Shown here in pieces: positions 1-8,558 of a DNA stretch of 64,000 nt. The notes under the pieces were generated by a model that saw only the letters and a program-made list of their open reading frames with translations, had not been told where the DNA came from and searched no databases. Each line of letters begins with the position of its first letter. The stretch's first letter is position 1. The DNA lies in assembly GCA_963934295.1 (NCBI GenBank), contig CAWVXY010000011.1, positions 14,471 through 78,470 on the forward strand, given 5' to 3'. Source of the stretch: Seribacter sp963934295. Its GTDB lineage: Bacteria > Verrucomicrobiota > Verrucomicrobiia > Opitutales > Seribacteraceae. Position numbers and translations under genes: made by a program.

Positions 1-927
1 GAGGCAAATAAGCTATACCTGCAACATGGTACATTTAGGAGTCAAGATACTTCGTTATCTACACCTGTGGCATATTCAACTAGACCAAATGTTGATCTTT
101 TATCTTCTAACAATCAAATACCTGAGGTTTTTGCATCCGGTTCGTTTTCCAAGATCGGCGTTCGAAGTGCATCGGATATGAAGGTGAGCATAGGAGTCTT
201 ATACTCGGCATTGTTTGATTCATCGTCTATTAGTTTACAGGCTAATGAGGCTGATTTTCGTGTTTATAAAGGAGATTTGCGAATGATAGATCCAATTAGT
301 GGAACCAGTTCATCCAGCGTATTGCTCCTTGCTGCGGAGAATCAGGTAATTCTCGAACAACCAACCAGTAGTTATGCATTTTATACCCGTTTGATTTATG
401 GAAAATCATTACAGGAATATGTTGTGGAAAGTTCATCGACATCTTCTCCAAGTAAGACATCCGGAAGTGGATCCGCTTTCATCCCCTTGAGGGCCACTAC
501 GGTGACCATAGATGATCTGTCCACAGCCTTATCACCCTCTGTGATTCTTCCCCTGGTTCGTGAAAACCCGGATGTTTTTAATTTGGGAGCCTATTCAGAT
601 GCTCAGTTAATGGAGGCATTTGATTACGATTATTTTATTGGCAATTCATATTTTTTACGAAGTCTATCGACTTCTCCAACTGCGATTTTTGGTGATGACT
701 TTTCGGTGTTGAGCACCCCAGCAATTGAAACTACAACCATTTCAGAAGTGGAAGCGGCTGAGGTGGTGGTGTCCGAAAAGCCCTCATCCCGATTTGATGG
801 AATTGCTTCGGTGGTTCAGTTTTCTCCTATCACCATGCCCCTGCTTTCCCCTATGGCGAGTAAGTTGTTGGATGATGCACTGAGTGATGATGTGGAAAAC
901 GAATTAAAAAAATATTTAAAGAAATAG
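1..927 (+). CDS. Unrecognised protein, C-terminal part (cut by left edge)
   Basis: The reading frame is open from base 1, so this is the 3' part of a longer gene; the GTG at 67 is only the first start-like codon inside the window and is probably not the true start. The visible ~308 residues are rich in Ser and Thr, with a serine-rich linker around the middle (SSSTSSPSKTSGSGS) and a charged C-terminus ending in KKYLKK. No catalytic motif or membrane segment is evident. It may be a secreted or cell-surface protein, possibly with a FecR-like beta-domain, given the FecR-like gene two places downstream. The next gene begins 4 bases after the stop, so they are probably co-transcribed. The function is unknown. 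Confidence 0.6.
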   Translation, partial: EANKLYLQHGTFRSQDTSLSTPVAYSTRPNVDLLSSNNQIPEVFASGSFSKIGVRSASDMKVSIGVLYSALFDSSSISLQANEADFRVYKGDLRMIDPISGTSSSSVLLLAAENQVILEQPTSSYAFYTRLIYGKSLQEYVVESSSTSSPSKTSGSGSAFIPLRATTVTIDDLSTALSPSVILPLVRENPDVFNLGAYSDAQLMEAFDYDYFIGNSYFLRSLSTSPTAIFGDDFSVLSTPAIETTTISEVEAAEVVVSEKPSSRFDGIASVVQFSPITMPLLSPMASKLLDDALSDDVENELKKYLKK

Positions 928-931
928 TAAA

Positions 932-1630
932 ATGATTTTTTTAAAACTAACCCGATCTGCCAAAACATTAGTCACCCGCTTCGGGTGGCTTTTTGCAGAG
1001 CTTATTTTTATCTTTTTAGGGTTGTATGGTGCTTTTCTTTTGGAGCGAATGCATGACGATGAAATGGACCTGCTTCGAAAATATCAGATTATTAAAGCTC
1101 TAGTTGGGGAATTCGAGGGATACGAGGAAGAATTGGGAGTTGCTTACGAAACCCTTTCCGACGCTTATGCCACTCCTTTTTTTAGTAAGTATGCGAGTGG
1201 CGAAAAGCCCTTTCCTAATCAAATTCAATATGGATCTATCGCTCGAGTAAACACGGGCATTTGGGAAGCTCTCTTACAAAGTGGGATCGAAGTTCTTGAT
1301 ATCGAACTGATTCAAAAAATACAGATATTTTTTAAGAAACTACAGGACTTTCTAGATCTTTTTTCCCGTTTCGAAAGCCTGAATACCTCCTACATTCTTC
1401 CAGAAGCGGATCGGAATGCATCCTATTTTTATGAGAAAGAGGGAATTGAGCTTCGCGATAAGTATAAGTGGTATGCCAATCAACTCTTTGATATTTCCAC
1501 TAATCTAGGAGAATTAGCAGTGGAAGCAGTCAACACCCACGAACTGCTCAAATCGAAATTGAAGGAAACAATCCTATTGCAGAATCCGGAAGCTCTATTT
1601 GACGAAAATGGAACCCATATTTTACCATGA
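932..1630 (+). CDS. Hypothetical single-span membrane protein
   Basis: 232 residues. One clear hydrophobic helix lies at about residues 18-38 (WLFAELIFIFLGLYGAFLLE). A long, mostly helical and charged region follows, with Glu/Lys-rich stretches. The layout, a short cationic N-terminus, one helix and a soluble helical domain, resembles small membrane proteins of the DUF6090 type, but I cannot assign the family by eye. Its stop overlaps the ATG of the FecR-like gene (1627), which argues for translational coupling with that gene. No enzyme motif was seen. Confidence 0.6.
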   Translation: MIFLKLTRSAKTLVTRFGWLFAELIFIFLGLYGAFLLERMHDDEMDLLRKYQIIKALVGEFEGYEEELGVAYETLSDAYATPFFSKYASGEKPFPNQIQYGSIARVNTGIWEALLQSGIEVLDIELIQKIQIFFKKLQDFLDLFSRFESLNTSYILPEADRNASYFYEKEGIELRDKYKWYANQLFDISTNLGELAVEAVNTHELLKSKLKETILLQNPEALFDENGTHILP

Positions 1631-2181
1631 ATTTAAGTTTAAAATTTTTTATTTTCTTTATCCTCCTTACCATTTCCTTTGGTGCTTTGGGAAAAGAGAG
1701 ACAAAATTTCTTTCCGATTATTGAAGAAGTAAAAGGGCAGGCATTATGGTTTAACTCGGCAAATGGACAGTATACTCCGGTTAATCCGGGGCTGGTTCTG
1801 TCTAAGACAACCCGTCTGATTGTTTCTTCCCAGTCTCATTTGGTATTTTCCTGCCCCGTTGGAATTGCCGGACGGGTTTCCGGACCTGCAGAAATAATTC
1901 TTAAACCTGCAGAAAATAACGGTTATGAAGCGAATATGAAAAGGGGTACCGTAGCGATTTTATTGGACCCTGGAAGACCAAGCGGATCTCCTCAGTTTGC
2001 GGTGCGTACTAAGGATGGTTTGGCTCTGGCAAAAGGAACTTTTTACGCAATAACTGAGTACAAGGGGCAAACTTTTGTGAAGGTGAAAACTGGGTCTATC
2101 AAAGCAAAGCCTAAACCACCAATTAAAAGAAACTTTGCTGCTTACAAAAAGATAGATATCGGAAAATCTTCTAAAAATTAA
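1627..2181 (+). CDS. FecR-like secreted protein
   Basis: 184 residues with an N-terminal signal-like hydrophobic stretch (about residues 4-20, ending near FGALG). The body is beta-rich. The segment FAVRTKDGLALAKGTFYAI... followed by TFVKVKTGSIKA matches the usual FecR-domain pattern, in which a 'V.T..G.A...GT.F.V' strand precedes 'V.V..G.V'. FecR domains sit in the periplasm as sensors or as structural modules; there is no adjacent ECF sigma factor here, so a FecA/FecI-type signalling role is not supported. The ATG overlaps the stop of the preceding membrane-protein gene. The C-terminal ~30 residues are Lys/Pro-rich. Confidence 0.6.
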   Translation: MNLSLKFFIFFILLTISFGALGKERQNFFPIIEEVKGQALWFNSANGQYTPVNPGLVLSKTTRLIVSSQSHLVFSCPVGIAGRVSGPAEIILKPAENNGYEANMKRGTVAILLDPGRPSGSPQFAVRTKDGLALAKGTFYAITEYKGQTFVKVKTGSIKAKPKPPIKRNFAAYKKIDIGKSSKN

Positions 2182-2190
2182 AATTATCCT

Positions 2191-2216
2191 AATAATATTT
2201 TTATTCTATTATTTTT
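2191..2216 (+). terminator. Weak AT-only hairpin after the FecR-like gene
   Basis: Perfect 7-base inverted repeat AATAATA (2191-2197) and TATTATT (2207-2213) around a 9-base loop, continuing into a short T-run. It lies 10 bases after the FecR-like stop and well before mrpE. Having no G/C pairs, it would be a weak intrinsic terminator at best. The remaining 150 bases up to mrpE are very A+T-rich and presumably contain the mrp promoter, but I could not pick a convincing -35/-10 pair. Confidence 0.25.
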
Positions 2217-2369
2217 AATGAATCAGAATTTATTTCATTTTCTAATTAAAAAGGCTTAAAGGATTTAATTGGAATTGTAGAAAAATAACCGAAATCAGTT
2301 TTTTTTTTCGTTCGGGGTTGCACCGAGTGAAAAATCTCTTTTTGTCTTTATTTTAACTTTTTTTATCAA

Positions 2370-2873
2370 ATGTATCCATTGGTTGTCTTCATACTTCTAT
2401 TTCTGAACTGGGTGGTTTTTTCAGGAAAGTTTGATGTATTCCATTTGGGGCTAGGTATTGTGTCCTGTGTAGTGGTGACCTGGTTGTCCCAGGATTTACT
2501 TTTTTATGATCGTAATAAAGGACTAAAGTCTCGGATGCATGAGGTGTGGGCTTTTTTATGTTATATACCATGGCTTACCTGGGAGGTGATTTTGGCAAAC
2601 ATTCATGTGTTCAAATTGGCAATGACCAACAAGGGATATGTGGAGATGGCCCCTAGAGTGGTTACGATTAAGACAATTTTAAAAACCGATTTTGCCAAGT
2701 TTGTGTTGGCTAATTCAATTACTCTGACTCCGGGAACCATTACCATGTTAGTTAGGGGAGACATCATTCATGTTCATGTGATGAGTCAGTTCTTGGAGGA
2801 TGATTTGTTACAGGGTGCGATTGAGAGAAAAGTGGCGGAAATCTTTGAACCTGAGGTATTGAAAAACGCATGA
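2370..2873 (+). CDS. mrpE: Na+/H+ antiporter subunit E (MrpE/MnhE)
   Basis: 167 residues, close to the usual ~160 of MrpE. Three hydrophobic stretches occupy the first ~80 residues, followed by a cytoplasmic domain. The segment TLTPGTITMLVRGDIIHVHVM around residues 118-138 is the typical MrpE signature (SITLTPGT...). MrpE is a non-antiporter subunit needed for assembly or activity of the Mrp complex in the cytoplasmic membrane. It is the first gene of a nine- or ten-gene operon; its TGA overlaps the ATG of subunit F. Confidence 0.9.
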   Translation: MYPLVVFILLFLNWVVFSGKFDVFHLGLGIVSCVVVTWLSQDLLFYDRNKGLKSRMHEVWAFLCYIPWLTWEVILANIHVFKLAMTNKGYVEMAPRVVTIKTILKTDFAKFVLANSITLTPGTITMLVRGDIIHVHVMSQFLEDDLLQGAIERKVAEIFEPEVLKNA

Positions 2874-3175
2874 TTGAGTGGTTTGCCATAATTGTTGGAG
2901 CGATTCTTTTTATCCTAATGATTCCATTGTTCTACCGAATTTGGGTGGGGCCAACTGCATATGACCGAATCCTCGCGGTTAATGCAATTGGTACAAAAAC
3001 GGCCGTATTATTGGTCATAATAGGAACTTTATTTGAGCGGGTTGATATGTTTGTGGATTTCGCAATTGCCTATGCATTGCTTAATTTTTTGGCGTCGGTT
3101 GTGGTATCTCGTTATCTTAATCGGACTGCCTCCTTAAAAGAAATGGAAGAAAAAGCAAAGGGGGCCAAGGCATAG
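2870..3175 (+). CDS. mrpF: Na+/H+ antiporter subunit F (MrpF/MnhF)
   Basis: 101 residues with three predicted helices, the standard size for MrpF. The sequence FYRIWVGPTAYDRILAVNAI is the family signature ('R...GPT..DR.LA.N..G'). The start overlaps the stop of mrpE by four bases (ATGA), so translation is probably coupled. MrpF resembles a bile-acid exporter-like small membrane subunit and is part of the multisubunit monovalent cation/proton antiporter. Confidence 0.9.
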   Translation: MIEWFAIIVGAILFILMIPLFYRIWVGPTAYDRILAVNAIGTKTAVLLVIIGTLFERVDMFVDFAIAYALLNFLASVVVSRYLNRTASLKEMEEKAKGAKA

Positions 3176-3176
3176 G

Positions 3177-3587
3177 ATGGAAGATTTCGGAATAAATCTT
3201 GTGCTTGCTGAAACGGTGGCTTCATCCGCAGAAGGTCTTGGTTTGCTACAAATCCTGGGCATGCTGATGGGTATTTTGGGATTGGTTTTCTTTCTGGGTT
3301 CCGCAGTGGGTATGATTCGCTTTCCGGATTTTTATACCCGTATGCATGCAGTTGGGAAAGGGGATACATTATCCACCATGCTCATGCTTATTGGTTTTGG
3401 TTTGTTGACCATGGAGGATTATTCAATCGTTAGTTGGTTGGTCTTTATTAAAATAATGGCGATTGTTCTTTTTATTTATATCACCAGTCCAACGAGTACG
3501 CATGTGCTTATGAAGGCGGCTTTTGAGGATAACCATATGCCTTTGGATGAAAACGATCTGAAGAAAATCAAGGGGGAAAAGAAGTAA
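3177..3587 (+). CDS. mrpG: Na+/H+ antiporter subunit G (MrpG/MnhG)
   Basis: 136 residues with three helices. The segment SAVGMIRFPDFYTRMHAVGK followed by DTLST is the MrpG signature ('G..R.PD.Y.R.HA...GDTLG'). The C-terminus extends about 20-30 residues beyond the helices and is charged, ending KKIKGEKK. The start is 1 base after the mrpF stop, and the next gene's ATG overlaps this stop (TAATG). Confidence 0.9.
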   Translation: MEDFGINLVLAETVASSAEGLGLLQILGMLMGILGLVFFLGSAVGMIRFPDFYTRMHAVGKGDTLSTMLMLIGFGLLTMEDYSIVSWLVFIKIMAIVLFIYITSPTSTHVLMKAAFEDNHMPLDENDLKKIKGEKK

Positions 3588-3835
3588 TGGGATTGGAACT
3601 CTTTAATACTTTAATCCTTTTACTTCTTGTGGTTGCGGCCATTGTTGCCTTACGGGTGAAGGATTTGCTCACGGCTTCGGTTGTATTTGCGGTGTACAGT
3701 TTTTTAATGTGTCTGCTTTGGGCTGAAATGGGAGCTGTGGATGTAGCTTTTACCGAGGCAACTGTAGGTGCTGGAATTAGTACGGTTGTTATGATTGCGA
3801 CCATTTTTAACCTGAAGAGAAAGTCGTCTGATTAA
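3587..3835 (+). CDS. Antiporter subunit, MbhD-like/DUF4040 (MrpA C-terminal-type domain)
   Basis: 82 residues, wholly hydrophobic with about three helices. The segment DLLTASVVFAVYSFLMCLLW, followed by DVAFTEATVGAGISTVVMIAT, matches the MbhD/DUF4040 module. In canonical Mrp systems that module is the C-terminal part of MrpA; here it is a free-standing gene, as in Mbh hydrogenase-type and archaeal Mrp operons. This makes the operon a 'split MrpA' type: the NuoL-like half is likely the gene at 8875. Start and stop overlap the neighbours, indicating tight coupling. Confidence 0.8.
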   Translation: MGLELFNTLILLLLVVAAIVALRVKDLLTASVVFAVYSFLMCLLWAEMGAVDVAFTEATVGAGISTVVMIATIFNLKRKSSD

Positions 3836-4584
3836 TGAAGAAACTTTCCCTTATTCCAGTTCTTGTGGTGGGTGCTTTGCTTATTTATGCGGCCGATGAT
3901 TTTCCCGAGTGGGGTAGCCCGACAGCCCCGGCATCCGCTTCTCCTTTATCATCCCATTTTATTTCTAATACGGGAGTGGATACCGAGGTTCCCAATATGG
4001 TGACCGCGGTACTCGCAGATTATCGGGGTTTTGATACGATGTTTGAAACGGTGGTTGTTTTTATTGCCGGTATGGCGGTGTTGGCCATTCTGAAAAATTC
4101 TTCCGGGACGAATTCGAAAAAGAAAAATTTCCATATTGAAACGGAACCAGATATCATTGTAACCAATACGGTTCGTTTGCTCATTCCGGTTATTCAAATC
4201 TTTGCCTTTTATGTACTGGCGCACGGTCATGTCAGTCCGGGGGGTGGTTTTCAGGGTGGTGTGGTAATGGGGGCAAGTTTTATAATGATTGCATTGTCCT
4301 GGGATCTGGAAAAAGCACTTGCCCGTTTTCCCATGGATCGTTGTTTCATCGTGGCCGGCTTAGGTATTGTTTTATACGGAGGTATTGGACTTCTTTCCAT
4401 GTTTTTGGGAGGCGAGTTTTTGGATTATGCCGAACTGGCCAATATGCTTCCGGTTTCTCGTGAAATGGCGAGATATCATGCGATGCTTGGAGTGGAGATC
4501 GGAGTCGGTCTTACCGTGACAGCAATCATGTTTGCCTTGTATGCGAATTTGGCCACGGAGGGACGGTTGAAGGGCGGACTTTGA
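3835..4584 (+). CDS. mrpB: Na+/H+ antiporter subunit B (MrpB/MnhB)
   Basis: 249 residues. An N-terminal helix (residues 4-20) and another around 72-88 form the MbhE-like part. The C-terminal ~140 residues are a classic MnhB domain: TVRLLIPVIQIFAFYVLAHG, then HVSPGGGFQGGVVMGAS, the glycine-rich hallmark of MrpB. It is longer than a stand-alone MnhB (~140 aa) because the N-terminal extension probably supplies the second half of the split MrpA C-terminal region. It sits between the MbhD-like gene and mrpC, the expected place. Confidence 0.88.
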   Translation: MKKLSLIPVLVVGALLIYAADDFPEWGSPTAPASASPLSSHFISNTGVDTEVPNMVTAVLADYRGFDTMFETVVVFIAGMAVLAILKNSSGTNSKKKNFHIETEPDIIVTNTVRLLIPVIQIFAFYVLAHGHVSPGGGFQGGVVMGASFIMIALSWDLEKALARFPMDRCFIVAGLGIVLYGGIGLLSMFLGGEFLDYAELANMLPVSREMARYHAMLGVEIGVGLTVTAIMFALYANLATEGRLKGGL

Positions 4585-4601
4585 GTCTGATTAGATAAGT
4601 T

Positions 4602-5495
4602 ATGTTTGAAGACGGAACCATAATTAATGAATTATTCATCGAGAGATTGAATTATTTTATTTATGTGATCCTACTCCTAATCGGATTACACGGAATGATT
4701 GCGAAAAATAACCTGATCAAAAAACTGATTGGGATGTCCATTTTTCAAACCGCGATTATTTTATTTTATGTTTCCGTGGGGGTGAAGGAGGGGGCAACCA
4801 TTCCTATTTATTTACCCGAACATGATCCGCATGGTTCTCATGCTTCTCATGGGGATGAAAATGGAACCGATGAAGTAATCCATGGCCCGGTTGTATTAGA
4901 AGCGGGATTGGTCAAGGGTTATGCAAATCCATTACCACATGTTCTTATGCTTACTGCAATTGTGGTGGGGGTAGCCACATTGGGCTTAGCCTTGGCATTG
5001 TGTCTGCGAATTTATCAGGGGTATGGTACGATTGAAGAGGATGAAATTCTAGCAAAGATCGAAAGGCAGGAAATGGGGTCAAAGCCAAGCATTATTGTGA
5101 AATCTGCGGATTCACCTAAGCCGAAGACTTCTAAATCTGACAAATCGGTTTCTAAGCCGAAGGTATCTTCTTCTCCAAGTACTAAGCGGTCTAAAGCAAG
5201 ACCCAAAGCAAAAGCAAAGACTGCCTCTACCGCAACCAAGGCAAAAACTTCCCAAGCTAAATCTTCTTCGCCTAAGCCAAAACCTGCATCATTCAAGTCA
5301 ACGACCACTGGAACAAAAAAATCTCCCGCTAAGCCAAAAACCACGGCTTCCAAAACCGCTGGCATGTCGCCTACCAAAGCTAAGCCTAAGCCGAGAGCAA
5401 AACCAAAGGCAAAACCTACGACTCGAGCCAAAGCCACATCCACTGCTAAAAAAGCAACGGCTTCGAAGCCTAAGCCCAGGACTCCCAAGAAATGA
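4602..5495 (+). CDS. mrpC: Na+/H+ antiporter subunit C (MrpC/NuoK-like) with long basic tail
   Basis: 297 residues, whereas MrpC is normally ~110-130. The first ~150 residues are a NuoK-like three-helix subunit: helices at about 17-35, 42-62 and 110-135, with NLIKKLIGMSIFQTAIILFY and the ALVKG/ANPLPHVLMLTAIVVG signature. Between helices 2 and 3 lies a His/Asp-rich loop (about 72-95, EHDPHGSHASHGDE). From residue ~160 to the end, the protein is a low-complexity tail of Lys, Pro, Ala, Ser and Thr resembling a histone H1 or AlgP tail. The tail is in frame and ends just before mrpD, with the mrpD ATG overlapping its stop region. The role of the tail is unknown. Confidence 0.88.
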   Translation: MFEDGTIINELFIERLNYFIYVILLLIGLHGMIAKNNLIKKLIGMSIFQTAIILFYVSVGVKEGATIPIYLPEHDPHGSHASHGDENGTDEVIHGPVVLEAGLVKGYANPLPHVLMLTAIVVGVATLGLALALCLRIYQGYGTIEEDEILAKIERQEMGSKPSIIVKSADSPKPKTSKSDKSVSKPKVSSSPSTKRSKARPKAKAKTASTATKAKTSQAKSSSPKPKPASFKSTTTGTKKSPAKPKTTASKTAGMSPTKAKPKPRAKPKAKPTTRAKATSTAKKATASKPKPRTPKK

Positions 5496-7051
5496 TGGAA
5501 AACGCGATAGCCTGGATTTTAATATTTCCATTATTTGGATCGGTTGCCTGTGCCATTTTGGGAATGGGGAACAAGAAAATTTGTTATCCGATAGCAGTAC
5601 TTTCCATGGCGGGTTCACTCTGGGGAGGTATTGAAACCTTAAGACAGGTCATTGCCTCTGAGGTGCACACAGTTTCGTACATATTTGGCGGATGGACGCT
5701 CGATAAATACCCACGGGGAGTCGGTATAGAATTTCATGCGGATATTTTAGGAATTCTTATCACTTTGGTTGTACTGGGTGTTGGGTTAATCGTGTCTATT
5801 TATTCAAAATTACCGGTTCAGGATGAAACTCCGAATAAAGAACCACTTTTTTACACTTTATTTTTATTACAAATTACCGGATTGGCAGGTATTTGTTTAA
5901 CTGGAGATGCATTCAATCTGTATGTCTTAATCGAGGTGGCTGCATTGACTGGTTATGGTTTGATCGCAATGGGTTCCAAGCGGGCAGCAGCAGCCACTTT
6001 TAATTATGTGATTCTGGGAACCATCGGAGCTTCGCTTTATCTTCTTGGAGTTGGATATATCTATATAAAAACCGGCACGCTGAATATGGTGGGAATCCAC
6101 GATGTAATTGTGGCGAATGGGCTAGCAGATTCCTCGACTATGCAGGTTGCCTTTGTTCTGGTTGGAATTGGGATTCTTATTAAAATGGCCTTTTTCCCGT
6201 TTCACGCATGGCTTCCGAATGCTTATTGTAATGCTCCAACAGTTACTTCTTCCCTGCTCGCTCCACTCGTCACCAAGGTGATGATTTATGTGATGATTCG
6301 TATGGTGTTGTCTGTTTTCGGAGTTGAATTTTCTTTTGAATCCACTCTGTGGGTCGATGTTATGCCTTGGTTGGTGGTTGTGGCGATCATATGTGCGGCC
6401 GTAATGGCACTGGCTCAGCGGGAAATTAAACGAATGCTTGCCTATTTGATTGTGGCCGAGGTTGGCTATATGGTCGGGGGGGTATGGATTTATAACTACT
6501 ATGGTTTGATTGGATCGATCTTTCATGTGATCAGTGATGCATGTATGACCCTGTGTTTGTTTCTTGGTGCCGGGCTCATTTTACGAAAGGCCAAGACCAC
6601 ACATTTTGATGGATTACGTGGTTTATTTTCCAAAATGCCCTTAACCATGACCGGATTTTTCATAGGTGGTTTTTCGATTATTGGACTGCCTCCAACCTGT
6701 GGGTTTTTCAGTAAGTGGTATCTGATCACTGGGGGTATGGTTTCTCAGCGTTGGGAATATATGATTGTGCTTATGTTTTCAACAATGGTGATGGTGGTTC
6801 TGTTCTTCCGTCTTATTGAAAGAATCCATTTAGCGGTTAGTGAAAGTGGGGAGAATTTAGGACATGGGCATGGTGATCTGGGTCTGACCAAGGAACAGAC
6901 ACGCTTTGATGAAGGGCCCTTATCTATGCTGATTCCACTTCTTCTTGCCGCAACTGTGGTTCTAGTCGTGGGTATATACAATCAGGATATTGTTAATCTT
7001 ATTGAGATCTTTCTATCTGAATTCAATCTTCCCAAGGGGGTGGGGCATTAA
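5492..7051 (+). CDS. mrpD: Na+/H+ antiporter subunit D, proton-conducting membrane subunit
   Basis: 519 residues and ~14 helices, a Proton_antipo_M (NuoL/M/N) protein. Glu148 in the VLIEVAALTGYG segment and Lys231 in IKMAFFPFHAWLP correspond to the essential Glu/Lys pair of MrpD and NuoM/N. AYCNAPTVTSSLLAPLVTKV carries the discontinuous helix with the second Lys. It overlaps the end of mrpC by four bases, and the next antiporter-like subunit starts immediately after its stop. A His-rich piece (ENLGHGHGD) lies in a C-terminal loop. Confidence 0.9.
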   Translation: MMENAIAWILIFPLFGSVACAILGMGNKKICYPIAVLSMAGSLWGGIETLRQVIASEVHTVSYIFGGWTLDKYPRGVGIEFHADILGILITLVVLGVGLIVSIYSKLPVQDETPNKEPLFYTLFLLQITGLAGICLTGDAFNLYVLIEVAALTGYGLIAMGSKRAAAATFNYVILGTIGASLYLLGVGYIYIKTGTLNMVGIHDVIVANGLADSSTMQVAFVLVGIGILIKMAFFPFHAWLPNAYCNAPTVTSSLLAPLVTKVMIYVMIRMVLSVFGVEFSFESTLWVDVMPWLVVVAIICAAVMALAQREIKRMLAYLIVAEVGYMVGGVWIYNYYGLIGSIFHVISDACMTLCLFLGAGLILRKAKTTHFDGLRGLFSKMPLTMTGFFIGGFSIIGLPPTCGFFSKWYLITGGMVSQRWEYMIVLMFSTMVMVVLFFRLIERIHLAVSESGENLGHGHGDLGLTKEQTRFDEGPLSMLIPLLLAATVVLVVGIYNQDIVNLIEIFLSEFNLPKGVGH

Positions 7052-8542
7052 ATGAGTGCACCTGAAGTAACCGTTATTGAAGATATCCGCCCATTAATTG
7101 CGTTTGTCGCTCCATTAATCGGGGTGATTGGAATTGCTTGGGCAGGAGAAAAGCGAAAAAACCTTCGGGAAACCTTTACTTTCTTGGTGGCAACCATTCA
7201 AGCTTCGGTTGTTCTCTCCATGGTTCCTATTTTGCTAAGTGGAAGCATAATAGAATTTCAAATATGGCAGATGTTTACCCATGTGCCTCTTTTATTAAGG
7301 GTGGATGGTTTTGGATTGCTCTTTGCCTGTGTGGCATCCCTTCTTTGGATTGCCACCAGCGTGTATGCGATTGGATACATGCGGGGTTTACACGAACATG
7401 CACAGACAAGGTTTTATTCCTTTTTCGCGATTTCCCTTTCAGCCACAATCGGAGTAGCTTTTTCGGCTAACTTGCTGACGATCTATTTTTTCTATGAGAT
7501 GCTTTCGGTCTCCACTTTTCCTTTGGTTACTCACATGCAGGATAAGGATGCCCGGACGGGAGGCAGGACTTATTTAGGTTATTTGCTCTTCACTTCTCTC
7601 TGTCTGTTATTACCTGCCATGAGTTGGTGCTATGTCTGGCTGGATGGTGGCACCGTAACTATGGATTTTCTTGCTGATACCGGAAAGGTTGGTGCTTTTA
7701 GTCAGACCACGCAAATGGTTCTGCTTGCTCTTTTTACTTTTGGTTTTGCTAAGGCAGGCATCATGCCGCTTCACTCCTGGTTACCGGGCGCAATGGTTGC
7801 CCCAACACCGGTCTCTGCATTACTCCATGCAGTTGCAGTGGTCAAGGTGGGGGTCTTTTGTGTAATTAGGGTGTACTCTGATATTTTCGGAGTACAGGTT
7901 TTACAGGATTTGGATGGAGAGGATTGGATGATTGGGTTAGCCTGTGCCACCATTTTGATCTCTTCCCTGATTGCATTATCTCAGGATAATTTAAAGAGGA
8001 GGTTAGCCTTTTCCACTATTGGGCAGCTCGGGTATGTCGTGCTTGGGGCCACTCTTGCCACGGAACAGGGAGTGGGTGGATCTGTACTGCATATTGCGAT
8101 GCACGCCTGTGGTAAAATTACTTTGTTCTTCTGTGCCGGAGCTATTTTTGTGGCCAGTGGTAAAAAATATGTAAGTGAATTACGCGGTCTGGGTAGAAAG
8201 ATGCCAATCACCATGGGCGCCTTTATGATAGGTTCCTTGAGCGTAATTGGACTGCCCCCTCTAGGCGGCTTTATCAGTAAATGGTACTTAGCTCTGGGTG
8301 CTTTGGATAGAGGTATGACCTGGGTGGTTGTGGTTTTGTTGGTCAGTTCACTGCTTAATGTTTTTTATCTTCTCCCCGTTGCGGTAACCGCATTTTTTAG
8401 AGACCCGAAGGATGACCAGGATACGGGAATGAAGGAAGCCCCTATGGCCTGCGTTGTTCCCCTTGCAATAACTGCAATTGGTTGTTTTGGATTGTTCTTT
8501 TTTGCCGAGCCTATCCTGCAACTTGTTGGATTATCTAAATGA
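7052..8542 (+). CDS. Second MrpD/NuoN-like antiporter subunit
   Basis: 496 residues, ~14 helices, Proton_antipo_M family. The Glu/Lys pair is conserved: Glu149 in TIYFFYEMLSVSTFPLVTH and Lys234 in FAKAGIMPLHSWLPGA. The segment APTPVSALLHAVAVVKVGVF is the typical discontinuous-helix sequence. It begins one base after mrpD ends, so the two are coupled. It is a paralogue of mrpD rather than a copy: the sequences differ throughout. Together with the genes at 5492 and 8875 it gives the complex three ion-pumping-type subunits, one more than the MrpA/MrpD pair of classical Mrp. Confidence 0.88.
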   Translation: MSAPEVTVIEDIRPLIAFVAPLIGVIGIAWAGEKRKNLRETFTFLVATIQASVVLSMVPILLSGSIIEFQIWQMFTHVPLLLRVDGFGLLFACVASLLWIATSVYAIGYMRGLHEHAQTRFYSFFAISLSATIGVAFSANLLTIYFFYEMLSVSTFPLVTHMQDKDARTGGRTYLGYLLFTSLCLLLPAMSWCYVWLDGGTVTMDFLADTGKVGAFSQTTQMVLLALFTFGFAKAGIMPLHSWLPGAMVAPTPVSALLHAVAVVKVGVFCVIRVYSDIFGVQVLQDLDGEDWMIGLACATILISSLIALSQDNLKRRLAFSTIGQLGYVVLGATLATEQGVGGSVLHIAMHACGKITLFFCAGAIFVASGKKYVSELRGLGRKMPITMGAFMIGSLSVIGLPPLGGFISKWYLALGALDRGMTWVVVVLLVSSLLNVFYLLPVAVTAFFRDPKDDQDTGMKEAPMACVVPLAITAIGCFGLFFFAEPILQLVGLSK

Positions 8543-8558
8543 TCATAAGCGTTTTATT

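Noticed and set aside
5015..5488. Long minus-strand open frame opposite the mrpC tail
   Set aside because: It mirrors the repetitive Lys/Pro/Ala codons of the plus-strand tail (giving Leu/Gly/Ala-rich sequence), has no start context, and the plus-strand frame belongs to a recognised subunit.
8478..8558. Earlier start for the small antiporter-operon protein
   Set aside because: It would lie inside the preceding subunit gene; the ATG at 8559 gives a natural N-terminus and normal spacing.
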